64,000 nt of DNA from Charina bottae (GCA_023362775.1 JALMGJ010000029.1:1206001-1270000); one strand, 5' to 3'. Positions 1-11,094 are shown, numbered from the stretch's first letter. The notes: generated by a model from the sequence alone, not told the origin. A program made the numbers and translations.

Positions 1-9
1 TATTGCATA

Positions 10-88
10 TAAAAACAGGCAAAGCTTCAATTGTACCTTTTTGACCACCTTCTTGACTTTTTTGACCACACTCTGTGGACACCCCTGC
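10..88 (-). repeat. Short dispersed GTGTCCAC / CAAGATGGC repeat (fragment)
   Basis: One of about eleven copies in the window of a short repeat whose arms read, on one strand, GGTGTCCAC, then GGTCAAAAAAGTC, then AAGATGGC. Here the arm is in the reverse orientation and ends in GTGGACACCCC. A copy at 28.7 kb shares the CAGGCA-AGCTTCAATTG stretch. Class uncertain; probably a nonautonomous palindromic DNA element. Confidence 0.5.
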
Positions 89-1050
89 TTGACTCATATT
101 TTTTATACCACTTGTTGAGGTCTTTGTGCCACCCACATTACTCATGATATGTTCTTCTACCTTTCTGTTGGCACAGCTGTTTCGCTTCATGTACCCAAAT
201 TTTGTGCTGTGGCTTGTTACATCCCGTGACAAATTATTCAGGTCCTGAACTTTATTCCTGAATTTTGCCCTCATATTTTGGAATTTTGTATACTATTTTG
301 TTGTGGTTCTGATTTTGGACTTGTCCTACAAGATGATTAGTTTGAGTAGAATGGGCAAAATCACACTGCTTGTGAACAGAACTAAAAGATGCACAAAGAG
401 TTGAGGAGGGATAAATGGGAGGTCTTACAAATACTCTGATCTGTGACATTTTCTATCATTTTGTCATTATAAGCCTCTTCTTCTCTTATTGATGAGATCC
501 TACTTTGCTGCAATATCTATTTCAGGAAATGGAACTATGTGAGTTCAGAACATTGGTCCATCCAATTCAGTTGCTTTCATTTGGGTATAGTAATACTACG
601 CTGTATTGCATACTGCAATGTTGATTTTCCAGACTAGGAATCCTGGGATTACAGACCATAATGGTAATTCTGGTCAAGATAAATATTAACGAACCTCCAG
701 CAGAGGGGGATATGACACCAAAAAACAATATGAGCACATCCACAATTGTAGTCACACCTCTAGCTGAGGAGATGAAGAAAACAATGCATAATATTTATTA
801 ATTATTCTTTTATTATTTAAAGATCTATGTTTTTAAACATGACTTCCCCCTTTCTCCCCGTGTGGAGAAAACAGCTAACATTCTTGGGCGACAGACTTTC
901 ACAGATGATTTCCTATATTCATATCTTTCACATCTTGCCTCTGAACATGGAAATCGTGTTCGCTATCGCAACTTAAGAATAAGGTATGTATTCACATTTA
1001 AAGTAAGCGAACAACTTCGCAGTAGTGGGTTTCAGCAATATGTCTTGCAG
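89..1050. other. Intergenic stretch, nothing recognised
   Basis: AT-rich sequence without a supported gene. A short open stretch near 862-985 has no flanking splice logic or family resemblance that I can name. In human the gene upstream of EFCAB6 is SULT4A1, but I saw no part of it here. Confidence 0.4.
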
Positions 1051-1110
1051 GGATGTCCGTGGGGGGTTAAAAAAAGTCAAGATGGCAGCTGTGAGCACAC
1101 GATTGAAGAT
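1051..1110 (+). repeat. Short dispersed CAAGATGGC repeat (fragment)
   Basis: Contains GATGTCCGTGGGGGG followed by AAAAAGTCAAGATGGCAGC, matching one arm of the dispersed palindromic family. Confidence 0.45.
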
Positions 1111-1138
1111 CCACTCCTTTTTACATGTAGGATGGACC

Positions 1139-1256
1139 TAAATACAATACAATACAATACAATACAATACAATACAATACAATACAATACAATACAATAC
1201 AATACAATACAATACAATACAATACAATACAATACAATACAATACAATACAATACA
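1139..1256 (+). repeat. (AATAC)n pentanucleotide microsatellite
   Basis: About 23 uninterrupted AATAC units with no impurity visible. This purity indicates a young and probably length-variable locus. Open reading frames across it on both strands are artefacts of a 5-base period without stops. Confidence 0.95.
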
Positions 1257-1259
1257 CAC

Positions 1260-2155
1260 TCTTAGGCACGTGCAATCTACTTCTGAGCAGAGAGAAGTTT
1301 TGGGGGTGCCAGCACTTACTCAGAAGCCCAAACAAGGGAGGAAGGAAGTACATGAAGACAGATGGTGTTTTCATTATATATTTAGATTTACAACCCAACT
1401 TTTCAGCCGACTGAGCATAAGCTGAAGACTTTACTCCCACACATTCCTATTCTCCATCAGGTTTCTGGGCCATAGGCTCCCTTGCAGGAAAGTCCAAAAT
1501 CTAGCAGAGATGATCTGACCTCTAGCGCACCCTGTGTTTCTCCTTGACTTGCAGAAGACCAGCCTCGGAAACCCAAACGCATCATCAGCGCATCAGCCCA
1601 GTCTGTGTCTGTGGATTGTGACATCACCAGTAGCTGGGCTACACCATCTTCTCCTGTGTGTTCAAGGCTATCAGTTGCCTTCAAAAGCCATCAAAGCACA
1701 ACTATGGTTATACTAAGTGCCTCTTTGGGAGGCCTTATAAGGCTTTGCTTCTGGAACTCAACTCAGTCCGTCAACCCACAGAAATTTAAGTAAGAGTTGA
1801 ACCGAATCATCTGGGAATCATCTTGACCAACCTTCAAATTCCTACTCCAGCTAGATTGCTAGATAGAGAAACACGAGGTATGTATATTTAAGAATGAAAA
1901 GCAGATATATTATGTTTAAGGAGTTAGGGGAGGGGGTTGGCCGTGATTTTAAAATAACTGAATTACGATTACTAAAGTACAGCCACAATAAATGGCACCA
2001 TCTTGGCTGGTCTTCTAAAAAGGCTAAGGGGAGACCTAGGTAGTGTGTGGATCAAAGACCACCAGGAATTCTAGAGCCCTATACAAGCTTAGGAAGTCAG
2101 AACAATATCTTGAAAGAAGCAGTGACAAATGTCTTTGGTACCAAGGATATGACAT
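1260..2155. other. Intergenic stretch, nothing recognised
   Basis: No splice-bounded exon, RNA gene or repeat family was recognised. Short open frames near 1.5-1.8 kb overlap on both strands and look like chance. Confidence 0.35.
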
Positions 2156-2157
2156 CA

Positions 2158-2267
2158 GGGTGTCCACAGAGTATGGTCAAAAAATCAAGATGGCAACCAG
2201 GCAGGCAGTTTGATCACACCATCATGGTTGCCATCTTGACTTTTTTGACCACGCCCCGTGGACACCC
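2158..2267 (+). mobile_element. Palindromic MITE-like element with GGGTGTCCAC ends
   Basis: This is the clearest copy of the dispersed family. The left arm GGGTGTCCACAG...TCAAGATGGCAACCA is mirrored by the right arm TGGTTGCCATCTTGA...GTGGACACCC, giving a roughly 110-base imperfect palindrome. No coding capacity. The target duplication is not clear, so the superfamily is left open. Confidence 0.6.
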
Positions 2268-2739
2268 CTACATAACATGCTCAAATCAAGAGCACCTTTA
2301 TCTTTACTTCTACTGATTTATTTAGTAACTTTTGTTTTATTGTATTTTTATGCTGCTTCTTATGGAGTTATTCTGTGGCATACAAGGAGAGTAAAAATAA
2401 TTAGGACGTGTTTTAAAAATTGCAGAAAACCACATTAAAGAGTGGGAGGAAACAGAGAAAAGGACAAAACACATTTATCCTTAACATTTCATGTGAGGAA
2501 CATACTTTCAAGGTTCTCAACATAATTATTTCTCCTCTCCCAAGCTGAAATTTAAGCAATATTCTTTTTAAAGGGCATAAACCAATGCACTGGAATTTAG
2601 AGACTTTAATCATTGATTCAGCCCCTTGTGTGAAAAAGATAAAATCTTCTTTGAGTCAAGCTTGACTCTGAGTGAAATCATGGACCCACCCTTAGAAGGT
2701 CCTGCCTTCACACAGTACTTGGTCCTGAGCTCAGGGCCG

Positions 2740-2815
2740 GGGTGTCCACGTGTATGGTCAAAAATGTCAAGATGGTGGATCGATGCTCTCCCTGTTTTTC
2801 ATGTACAAAACCTGG
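2740..2815 (+). repeat. Short dispersed CAAGATGG repeat (fragment)
   Basis: GGGGTGTCCACG, then GGTCAAAAATGTCAAGATGG, matches the left arm of the element at 2158-2267; only one arm is clear. Confidence 0.5.
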
Positions 2816-3612
2816 TTCAAAGCGTTGGCTCCCTGAGGGATCCAGGGCCGCAACTAGGGGGGGCAAGCGGGGCAGGCACCTTGCTCGGCGGTGCGCCAAA
2901 ATGATGCCTGGGGGGCACCAAAATGGCAAAATAACCCATGAGGGGGCGCAGAATCCACGTTTGCCCCTGGTGACACAGACCCTGGTTCCATCCCTGGAGG
3001 GATCTTCCTGCAGTTTCCATCCGTGTCACCATAACCCTGCTTGCTGCCTCCTCTTCAACCAGCAGGGGGCGGTCTAAGAGGCAAGTCCTCCTCCACTGAC
3101 AGATCTACAGTAAACCCAAACCCCTTGTAAGGAACAGTCACAAACAACTTTATAGCACTACTTGCATTCAGAGCCAATATCCATACAGCTTCTCAGACAG
3201 CAGTACACAAGCGCAGGGGTAACAGGAAACAACCTTAAGCTACTTGAACTTAATAGGAGTGAATTGTTCTGTCCTGAAAGGCTTGCTCAGGGAGAGCAGC
3301 TCCAACAGTAGCAATTGAAGGTGAATTGAAGGAAATTGAGGGTGAATCCTCCAGTGTCCTGAGAGTAGGCCTGGTGCCTCTCCCTCTTTTGCCCAACAGC
3401 TGGGAAGAAGGATCATCTATGATGCTCCTAGGAGGGAGACAGATCTGGCTATTGTGCTCCATCCTGTTACTGATTGCAGGCATGTTTTCTTCTTCATTTT
3501 TAAAGTAGTAACTGCATTGGCAGATACTTTGGTTAGTATTTATACGACGTTTTCAGTATAGTAATAAATTCCCAGTTATGTGTGAAATGCTTTCCTCTAA
3601 TGGATTAATAAA
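2816..3612. other. Intergenic stretch, nothing recognised
   Basis: Moderately GC-rich sequence with overlapping short open frames on both strands and no supported gene. Confidence 0.35.
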
Positions 3613-3943
3613 GGGGCGTGGTGGCTCAGCGGGTAAGACGCCAGGCTTGTTGATCGGAAGATTGCAAGTTCGGAGGTTCGAATTCCTAGCCCTGTGTGCA
3701 GAGTGAGCTCCCGCACTCGCCCCAGCTCTTGCCAACCTAGCAATTCGAAAGCATGCAAATGCAAGTAGATTAATAGGTACCACTTCGATGGGTAGGTAAC
3801 AGCGTTCCACGTGCGTCATGCTGGCCACATGACCGTGGAAGCACCTTTGGACAACGCTGGCTCTTTGGCTAAGAAACTGAGATGAGCACCGGCCCCTAGA
3901 GTCGGGCACGACTGCACAAATGTGCGGGGGGAACCTTTACCTT
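3613..3943 (+). mobile_element. Sauria-type SINE, full length
   Basis: tRNA-derived SINE. The head has an A-box-like GTGGCTCAGCGGG and a B-box GGTTCGAATTCC, so it would be transcribed by RNA polymerase III. The tail GAGTCGGGCACGACTGCACAAATGTGC resembles the 3' end of the Bov-B LINEs in this window, and the end is AACCTTTACCTTT. Reverse transcription by a Bov-B-like LINE is the known mechanism for the family. Confidence 0.92.
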
Positions 3944-3984
3944 TTTTTTATAGTGCAGGTGGCAGCAACCTGTCTGAACTGAAA

Positions 3985-4140
3985 AGTTAAAGTCCATGCA
4001 GTTTTCTTGGCAATGTTACGGATGGGGTTTGCCATTTCCTTCTAGAAAGAAAGAGATAGATCTTCCCAATCTAGTGTACAGTCCTGGAAATCCCACATAT
4101 TAGCCAGGGCTGACCTTAGTTAACTTCTGAGTTCAGCCAA
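3985..4140 (-). mobile_element. 5S rRNA-derived SINE remnant with Bov-B-like tail
   Basis: Read on the minus strand, the 4095-4140 part resembles the internal promoter region of 5S rRNA (compare AAGTTAACTAAGGTCAGCCC with the 5S GCTAAGCAGGGT segment). It is followed by a tail containing TTGCCAAGAAAACTGCATGG, the tail type seen on several SINEs here. Strongly decayed. Confidence 0.5.
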
Positions 4141-4189
4141 AGGGCTCCTTCCTCAATTATAAGAGAATGGTCTAATCCATTTCCCTACA

Positions 4190-4256
4190 AACTGCAGAGG
4201 GTTGGACTAGATGACCCTTGCGGTTTCTTCCAGTTCCACAATTCTATGATTCTCCA
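4190..4256 (+). mobile_element. CR1 LINE 3' end fragment
   Basis: GAGGGTTGGACTAGATGACC, then CTTCCAGTTCCACAATTCTATGATTCT, is the characteristic 3' end of CR1 elements with the short ATTCTATG tail. Confidence 0.75.
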
Positions 4257-4285
4257 ATAATTGGAGGCAAATAAAGGTGCAGCTA

Positions 4286-4624
4286 GGGGGCGTGGTGGCT
4301 CAGCGGGTAAGACGCCAGGCTTGTCGATCGGAAGGTCGCAAGTTCGGAGGTTCGAATCCCTAGCCCCGCGTGACGGAGTGAGCTCCCGCACCAGCCCCAG
4401 CTCTTGCCAACCTAGCAATTCGAAAGCATGCAAATGCAAGTAGATGAATAGGTACCACTTCGGTGGGAAGGTAACAGCGTTCCGCGCGCGTCATGCTGGC
4501 CACATGACCGTGGAAGCATCTTCGGACAACGCTGGCTCTTCGGTTAAGAAACGGAGATGAGCACCGGCCCCTAGAGTCGGACACGACTGCACAAATGTGC
4601 GGGGGGGGGGGACCTTTACCTTTA
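4286..4624 (+). mobile_element. Sauria-type SINE, full length
   Basis: Complete copy with GTGGCTCAGCGGG head, perfect B-box GGTTCGAATCC, Bov-B-like GAGTCGGACACGACTGC tail and CCTTTACCTTT end. The sequence after it (CTAATGGATTATT, 4625 on) resembles the flank before the previous SINE (CTAATGGATTAAT, 3597 on). The pair and the DNA between them may therefore derive from one original site. Confidence 0.92.
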
Positions 4625-4639
4625 CTAATGGATTATTAT

Positions 4640-5540
4640 TACTATATTTGTGCTTAAAAACAAAGAGCTGGGGGAGGATAGGTGACAGTGATGTCAACCA
4701 CTTCATGACATAATGATGTGTGACACCATCATGGCTCGTTTGGGGTACTAATGCAACATATTGAACCGAAAATGACCCAACCACGTTTTAGCCAAGCAGA
4801 CTGCAGGGATCCAGCCTTTGCTGTCCATAGTGAATTACCAGAAAAATACCTTATGTCTAGAGAGTTTCAACTCCCTGGTTCTAATTACTGTTGGATAACA
4901 TGGAAAATGTGTAAAGTGTAAAGATAAAAGCCTCCCTCAAATTGACCTCAATGCCTGGTCATTTCATAGAGATATCCTTGTACTTTTCTGGACAATAATA
5001 CAAAAGTGATTGCGTTGCCTTCTCCAGTTTTTTCAACTTTCCAGTTTCGTCTCCCACCCAGTTAACCAAGACCCTCCCTGCTAAGGGGGACTTGGTGCGT
5101 TTCCACCTGCTTTTAACACCTAGTTTAACAAATAGTACTTTCTCTTTTGCCCATATTGCAAATTTTCTTTCAGCAACCACAGAGGGATTGGCTTGATAGC
5201 ACCTGTAGCATCATTACAGGCTTCAACTGTGAAACTGCATTTTTAAATACTCTTCCATGGAAACCAACATCAAATTGGTTGTAATGGTTTTAAAAAGAGC
5301 ATGTCAGTTGAAAGGCCCATTTCTCTCTCTTCCTCTTCCTGTTGTGCGGTCTTGTACTCACAGGAAGAATATTAAGTCACACATGTCTGCTTCCAAGCAG
5401 ACTTAATTTAGCTTCACAACTTGATTTTGATAATTATAATAGTTGGCTCTGCATCTACATGTCCGATTACGTGATATTCAGCCTCTGCCCATTCTGGATA
5501 AAAGATAACGATTGGATGCTTATACAGTATATACTATATA
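4640..5540. other. Intergenic stretch, nothing recognised
   Basis: No gene, RNA or named repeat identified. Confidence 0.35.
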
Positions 5541-5587
5541 CAGTATGTATGTATGTATGTATGTATGTATGTATGTATGTATGTATG

Positions 5588-5631
<44 letters not shown>

Positions 5632-5640
5632 ATCTATCTA
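5541..5640 (+). repeat. (GTAT)n then (CTAT)n compound microsatellite
   Basis: About 11 GTAT units run directly into about 10 CTAT units. It ends next to a perfect hairpin (5642-5683). Confidence 0.95.
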
Positions 5641-5641
5641 T

Positions 5642-5683
5642 CTTTTAGGGCTTGATATAAATATATATCTCAAGCCCTAAAAG
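5642..5683. repeat. Perfect 14-base inverted repeat
   Basis: CTTTTAGGGCTTGA at 5642-5655 is mirrored exactly by TCAAGCCCTAAAAG at 5670-5683, with a 14-base AT-rich loop. It borders the compound microsatellite. Function unknown. Confidence 0.85.
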
Positions 5684-5699
5684 CACCAGAAAACAAGGG

Positions 5700-6346
5700 G
5701 ATTAAACTCCACCATCTCTTGCATTTGATTCCAGAGAATTCCTAGAAGAGAGAGAGAGATTTACAGGGAGCAACCTAAATCCAACGTTCAAAGCAAAACT
5801 TTTAATTTACATTCCCAAGTTTACTTTTAAGCATAATTAGTGCTTTAGACATTTTTTCAGTTTTACAAAAGGTTTTGGGGAGATAGGATAATTGAAGAGA
5901 AGACTTCCCCAAGATTAATGAGATCAGAATTTCTACTCCTTCCTGACCATTTTGGGTCAGGCAGGAGAGCAATGTTAAATAAGTTAAATCAAATGAAAGT
6001 GAATATGCTAAATTTCCAATTTAATTTTTTAAATAAGAAACACAGGTAAGAAGTACATTCTTTTCCTTTTCCTTTTTTAATGGGATTGTCTAATTCAGCA
6101 CTCACACCGTAGATCATCTGTCTCTCAATGCTTATCTCTCCTGATTTCTTCAGAGGCACATTGCCGCTTTCCATGCATTTCCATTTGCTGATCACCGTTG
6201 ATATACCCCTTCTTCATTAAACCATCTTATCCACATAGAAAATCTCCCCTGTTAAATAGGGAGGTGGGTTCCTTGGCTGATCAAGAAAGGTAAGAATGGT
6301 CAGCCCTGATTAATAATTGGATGGAGATGATCTGGAATGTCTAGAG
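5700..6346. other. Intergenic stretch, nothing recognised
   Basis: AT-rich DNA with no supported gene or repeat. Confidence 0.35.
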
Positions 6347-6488
6347 CAGTGTTTCTCAACCTTGGCAGCTTGAGGATGTGTGGACTTCAACTCCCAGAAT
6401 TCCCCAGCCAGCAGCCCCAGTCATGCTGGCTGGGGAATTCTGGGAGTTAGTCCACACATCTTCAAGCTGCCAAGGTGGAGAAACACTG
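6347..6488. mobile_element. Palindromic hAT-type MITE (CAGTGTTTCTCAACC family)
   Basis: Begins CAGTGTTTCTCAACCTTGGC and ends in the reverse complement (GCCAAGGTGGAGAAACACTG). The interior is nearly palindromic around a CAGCCAGCAG/ATGCTGGCTG centre. Flanks GTCTAGAG and CTCTAGAG match at 7 of 8 bases, as expected for an 8-base hAT target duplication. No coding capacity. Confidence 0.88.
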
Positions 6489-6907
6489 CTCTAGAGCTAC
6501 AGACTATACTGGAAAACTGAAAAAAGCAATCCCAGCAAGAAAATACTGCATCATGCCAAGGAAACTACATGAGTGTCTTTATGTAGAGAAGAGAAGCTCA
6601 ACTCGGAGGAGACTTTATTTCTGTTACAGTAGCTTAGAGTATTCCAAGGTGTCAGCGCTGTTGAGTTTGGTGGATCTTGGGTATCTAATGGAGGAGTTAT
6701 GCTGAGATCTGGAGTTTCTAAGGGTAGTCTCAAAAGCCTAGCTCCATGGCTGAAAAGGGAAAGGCTAAATATCCATTAAAACATGGGAGATAAAGAGAAT
6801 TTACCAGAATTAACTGCCGTGTGTATAAGAAGAGTTCCCAGTTCTTGTTGACAGACGGCAATTAACTGGCTTCATGCAAACAAGCTAGAAAGGTTGCTGT
6901 GTGTTGA

Positions 6908-6985
6908 GGGCTCCAGCTGTGTTTCATGTGTGTTGCCCTTGTGGTTGCCACCTTGACTTTTTTGGCCATGTGCTGTGGGCACCCC
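6908..6985 (-). repeat. Short dispersed CAAGATGGC-type repeat (fragment)
   Basis: GTGGTTGCCACCTTGACTTTTTTGGCCA followed by TGTGGGCACCCC matches the right arm of the palindromic family at 2158-2267. Confidence 0.5.
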
Positions 6986-7007
6986 GTCTCTGCTTGGGAA
7001 CCTCTGC

Positions 7008-7110
7008 TGAGTTTGAGCCAAGGAGCCGAAGAGCTAAACAGGGTCTGACCTGGTCAGTATTTGGATGGAGAACCACCAGGAAATTGCACGGCTTTTTACT
7101 AGACTGGAAA
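7008..7110 (+). mobile_element. 5S rRNA-derived SINE fragment
   Basis: GAGCTAAACAGGGTCTGACCTGGTCAGTATTTGGATGGAGAACC closely follows the internal control region of vertebrate 5S rRNA. It is a retroposed, 5S-promoter SINE of SINE3 type, not a working 5S gene: the 5' part is diverged and no terminator follows. Confidence 0.7.
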
Positions 7111-7377
7111 GCGGAGGGGAAAAACCAATCTCAGGAAAAGGCCGTTATGGGAACTTCATGCTGGGCATGGTAATAATTCTCAAGCATGTACTCCTGTACT
7201 TAGCAAGAGAAGATGCAAGGAACAGGCTTGGTTGCTTTTATTGCAAATGTGGAAAAAGGCTCCAAAATCAGCTATGGAAGAATCTAGGAATTGAGACATT
7301 TGTGCATCAATGCAGGGTTTAAACCCTGTATCTCTTTCTGCTGCCCCACGTGATAATCCATTTCTCAGCCTCAGAAG

Positions 7378-8110
7378 TTGAAGGCACCTGTACAGCGTTT
7401 TAATGCCCGTCTTGTCTTGCTGGCTTCAGCAATCCCACCACCGTCCTTTCCACCTTCCCCTCCCCACGGGAACCTGGAAGTCCTGGGGGCCTCTCCCTAT
7501 TTCAGGTCATGGGAAGCCAGAAGAGCTTCTGCCTCCTTCCTTTCCTTTGCTTCCTGGCGATGTCAAAGTCTCCCCCCCCCCCCCCGCTTTGAATGTCTCT
7601 CCCCCCCTTTCCTCCTGCCCCAGAAGGGGAGTTTCCATTTCTTCTTTGGCAGAAGCTGGGATCTCTACAGCAAGGTCTTCATCAGCTGCTCCCCCTATTC
7701 CAGAAGGGACTGGCTTCAGCTTCTTCCTCATGAGTAGGGCAGCTCCCTCCCTCCCCTCCTGAACCAATCTCCCTCCTCCTCAGAGTAACCATTTGGCCAG
7801 TGCTGAAGTCGTCCTGGGAGGCCAGATGACGTGGGTTCATGGGGCTATTGGAGACCGAACCGTTGGAGACATGGAGGTCATCTACTGCTTCCCGAGATCT
7901 CTCACTGGGTGGGTAGCCCTTCCTGGAAGTCAGATATTCCAGTCCACTTCTCCTGTGAAAGATATCCAGAATAAATTCTCTCTTGAATTCTTCCTCCCCA
8001 CCTCCTCCCAAGAGGGTTGGTGATGAGGTAGTCGTCCATAGCTGGCAATGGGTTGTTTCAGGACCTGAAGAGAGAGAACGGGGGAAGACCAATTTTAGTT
8101 TCAGTGTAGC
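7378..8110. other. GC-rich stretch with an unassigned minus-strand ORF
   Basis: On the minus strand a 136-codon open frame runs from 8092 to 7682. The predicted product is rich in Glu, Arg and Ser. A CTCTCTCTTCAG-like acceptor sits just inside its start, so it could be an exon or retroelement relic. I do not recognise the protein and no neighbouring exon was found. Poly-C runs at about 7570-7610 complicate reading. Confidence 0.25.
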
Positions 8111-8463
8111 TGGAAGTGATGGGATTGATTTGTGAAAATATCAGGTTTTTTCCCCGGCAAGGTTTGGCTAAAACAAATTAAACAGGCACGCAGGAATCCA
8201 GGAACTTCTGGTATGTAATTTATTGTAGAAAAGCTATGAAGCCATTATGAAAGAATTCCAGTGTTCCAAAAGTGAGTTCTGTTGGTACTAAAACCACCCA
8301 GGGTTGTCCACAGGGACTCCAGGAACTGCAAGAAGCTCAGTATCTCCTCACAGAACAATTTGATACTGCCTACAAGCGTTCTACTGACCATCATGGCATC
8401 CGTGACTACACAATCAAAATCCCACATACGCAACATCCATTAAAAAGGGGTGGGACTTTGATC

Positions 8464-8510
8464 GTGTTGCAGGCACCACCCTGACTTTTTTGACCCTCCT
8501 GGCACATTCA
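8464..8510 (-). repeat. Short dispersed repeat arm (fragment)
   Basis: CACCACCCTGACTTTTTTGACC resembles the right arm of the GTGTCCAC/CAAGATGGC family. Confidence 0.35.
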
Positions 8511-8602
8511 CCCTGAAATCACAGCTCATATTTTTGGCACCTTGTTCTCCTGCTTGAGCTATGAAATAGATTGGATGGCCTGATTCCTATCAATCTCTAA
8601 AC

Positions 8603-8861
8603 CAGAGCTTTCAAAACTGTGTGTCGGGACACATTAGTGTGTCGGCTGCAGTGTCTGGGTGTGTCGCAGCTGCTGCTGCCTCCGAGCCCTGCCAGGATTC
8701 TGCGCAGTTCCTGGTGCCTGCCTTGTGCCTGGCTGTCTCCAAACCTGCTGTGATTCCGCGCAGGTCCTAGTGCCTGCCTCGTGCCCTGCTGTAAGAGTGT
8801 GTCGCGAAATGATGCATGTCTAAAAAGTGTGTCACCAACATGAAAAGTTTGGAAAGCTCTG
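8603..8861 (+). mobile_element. hAT-type nonautonomous element with about two minisatellite units
   Basis: Ends are CAGAGCTTTCAAAACTG and GTTTGGAAAGCTCTG, flanked by a perfect 8-base duplication CTCTAAAC (8595-8602 and 8862-8869). The interior has GTGTCGGGACAC-type palindromes and about two copies of a CAGGTCCTAGTGCCTGCC-type unit. The same unit is expanded in the relatives at 33.9 and 57.9 kb. No transposase coding. Confidence 0.9.
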
Positions 8862-8879
8862 CTCTAAACAGTGGACAGA

Positions 8880-11090
8880 TTTGATATCAGCTTGTTTTCC
8901 TTTGACCATATGAAAACTAACGCTCATACCAAACACTGGAAATGGCCCAATAAAGCTGGCGTTCAGAAGGGAGAAGTCTGTAGAGTCAGATGTAGTCTTC
9001 CACAGTGTAGGAATTATGGGGTGGTAGTACCAGAACTCCACGCAGCTTCTTATTAGTATGTAGCAGAGTAGAAGCGTTCCCATAAACTTGCACAAGGCTT
9101 AATCAGTTCAAAAACACAAAATAAACGCACTTCACACGTTAATGTAAAGTAACATAAAAAAGAGTTTACAATTTTATTGTAACTCACAGTTCCTTAGTAG
9201 AAACGGTCCATGCATGCGAGGAATTGGTTCTGATGTGAACCACATGCTTCTAATGTGGCCCACCTGGATGGAAGTATGAGCAGTGTGGCAGCAACCATAG
9301 CTGGCCTAACCTCCTTGGTTGGAGATTCGAGCAGAAAGAGGAAAGAGAAGGGAACAGGGAACAGGAAACCGGGATTTAGCCCCTCCCACACAAAGCAAGT
9401 AAGATTAGGTTACAGCAGAGGCTGCCTCCTCCTTCAAGCTTGTGAGATGTGCTTGGTTGAAACCCGATCTCTAACACACAGCACTGGGAGGACTTTCCTG
9501 GCGGCAGTGGTCACCAGAGTATTTGGAGAAGGTTGTGCAAGGTCCAGTTGCTCATGAGGAAGCTCCTTGCAGTCCTTGCAGGATAAGCAGGAGGCCTCAA
9601 GCATGGGTGAGGGTTGAGAAGGTATTAGGCACACAGCACTGGGTGGTAGCACTGAGTAGCATGGAATTGCAACATGTGAACACAGGCATGCATTGACTTA
9701 TAAGGGAATTCAGTCAGCGGCCGCTTGCTGGTAGTTTACACAGCAACAAAGGCTTTTGTCCTCTCTATTCTCTGTCTGTGGGTGATAGGCAGATGATAGG
9801 TAGGTTAACATCCAAGAGTTGAAATAACACCTTCCAAAAATGTGTGGTGAATGGCAGAGCCCTGTGAGAGGTGAGATGTGCAGGCCATGTCCAGAAAATA
9901 CGGTGAATAAACAGATATGTTGCCTCAGAAATGGAAGGAAGGCCAGGATAGTGAGTTATTTTTGAAACAAGGGCAAGCACCCCCAGAATGGCAGAGGCCC
10001 CTGTCTCGTGGTAAATCTGTAGTAGGTCCAAGGAAACCACGACCACAAGATGGGACAGCAGGGGATGTAGCAGTCCATCTGGCTGATGGTTAAAGTTTTG
10101 CCACAACGATATGTGGTGCTGATCTAGCTCTTTGGAAGCCTGTGAAAAGTCTCCAACTGTTCCAGATTCCTGTTGTCATTCTGGACGTTGGCGAAGTGTT
10201 TGCCTCCTTCCAGGAAGTGACGCCAGTGTTGAACGTCAACTTCTTAGAGACAGCAGTTGTCTGGAAAACAACTCTGCGCAGCGCAGCAAACTGTCTCCAA
10301 CCTCCAGTATGGACTGTAAAAGCAGAGCCCCAAAGCATACTCAAGGGGTCAGCCTAAATAACGAAGGGGTGCACGGGAAGTGGGTGGCTGAGAAATCAAA
10401 GTCTGTTTGAGCAAGAGGAAGTCCACCTAATGGGAACCCCTTTTTCTTGGTGTAGCAAAGTTAGGGGCAAACTTCTGATATGGGGAACCACTTACCATTA
10501 TCAGAAATTTTCCAAGGACATTCCATGAACATACAGTTAAGTCTCCAGGAGTCAGGGTTAACTTGGAAGCAACTTTAATGCTAAATAGGGTCTTTCTAGA
10601 AGGACCTCCTCTGCTAGAAGATAGAGCAGTGATTAAACCTAGAAATATTCTAATTTTTAAAAATGCTTATGGTCCCTTCTTAGCCGTTAACTGCTCACTC
10701 ACTGCTAAATACTTGGTCTGATTAACTAAAATGTTTGGAAGAAATGTTCATTGACTCAGAGCTATATCATACGTTATTTTTATGATGTTCATATTCTGCA
10801 GACGTGTATTACGAGGTAATGTGTGTAATGATCGTATGACTTGTATATGCTAAGAAGTCAGCACAGACCCCAATATATACTGTATATGTGGTTAAAGTCA
10901 CACCTGCAGTCATGTAAAGAGATGAGCCAGATTTGGCCAAATTGGACGGGATTTTCACCTCCCTGAAGTACAAGTCCTCGCTGGGCCCTATCCAGGATCA
11001 AGATGTTTCTGAAACAGACAAGATAACTCCCCTTTGCCTAGGCAGACCATATTTCCTTGAGAGAAAAATGGGGCCCTAGCCTACCCACGA
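8880..11090. other. Intergenic stretch, nothing firmly recognised
   Basis: Over 2 kb with many short open frames on both strands (for example 10106-9765 minus, 113 codons) but no splice-bounded exon and no family I can name. Probably old retroelement remnants and unique DNA. Confidence 0.3.
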
Positions 11091-11094
11091 CTCG

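Noticed and set aside
1077..1440. Repetitive reading frames coding (QYNTI)n and (LYCIV)n
   Set aside because: They are translations of the AATAC microsatellite, whose 5-base period has no stop in several frames.
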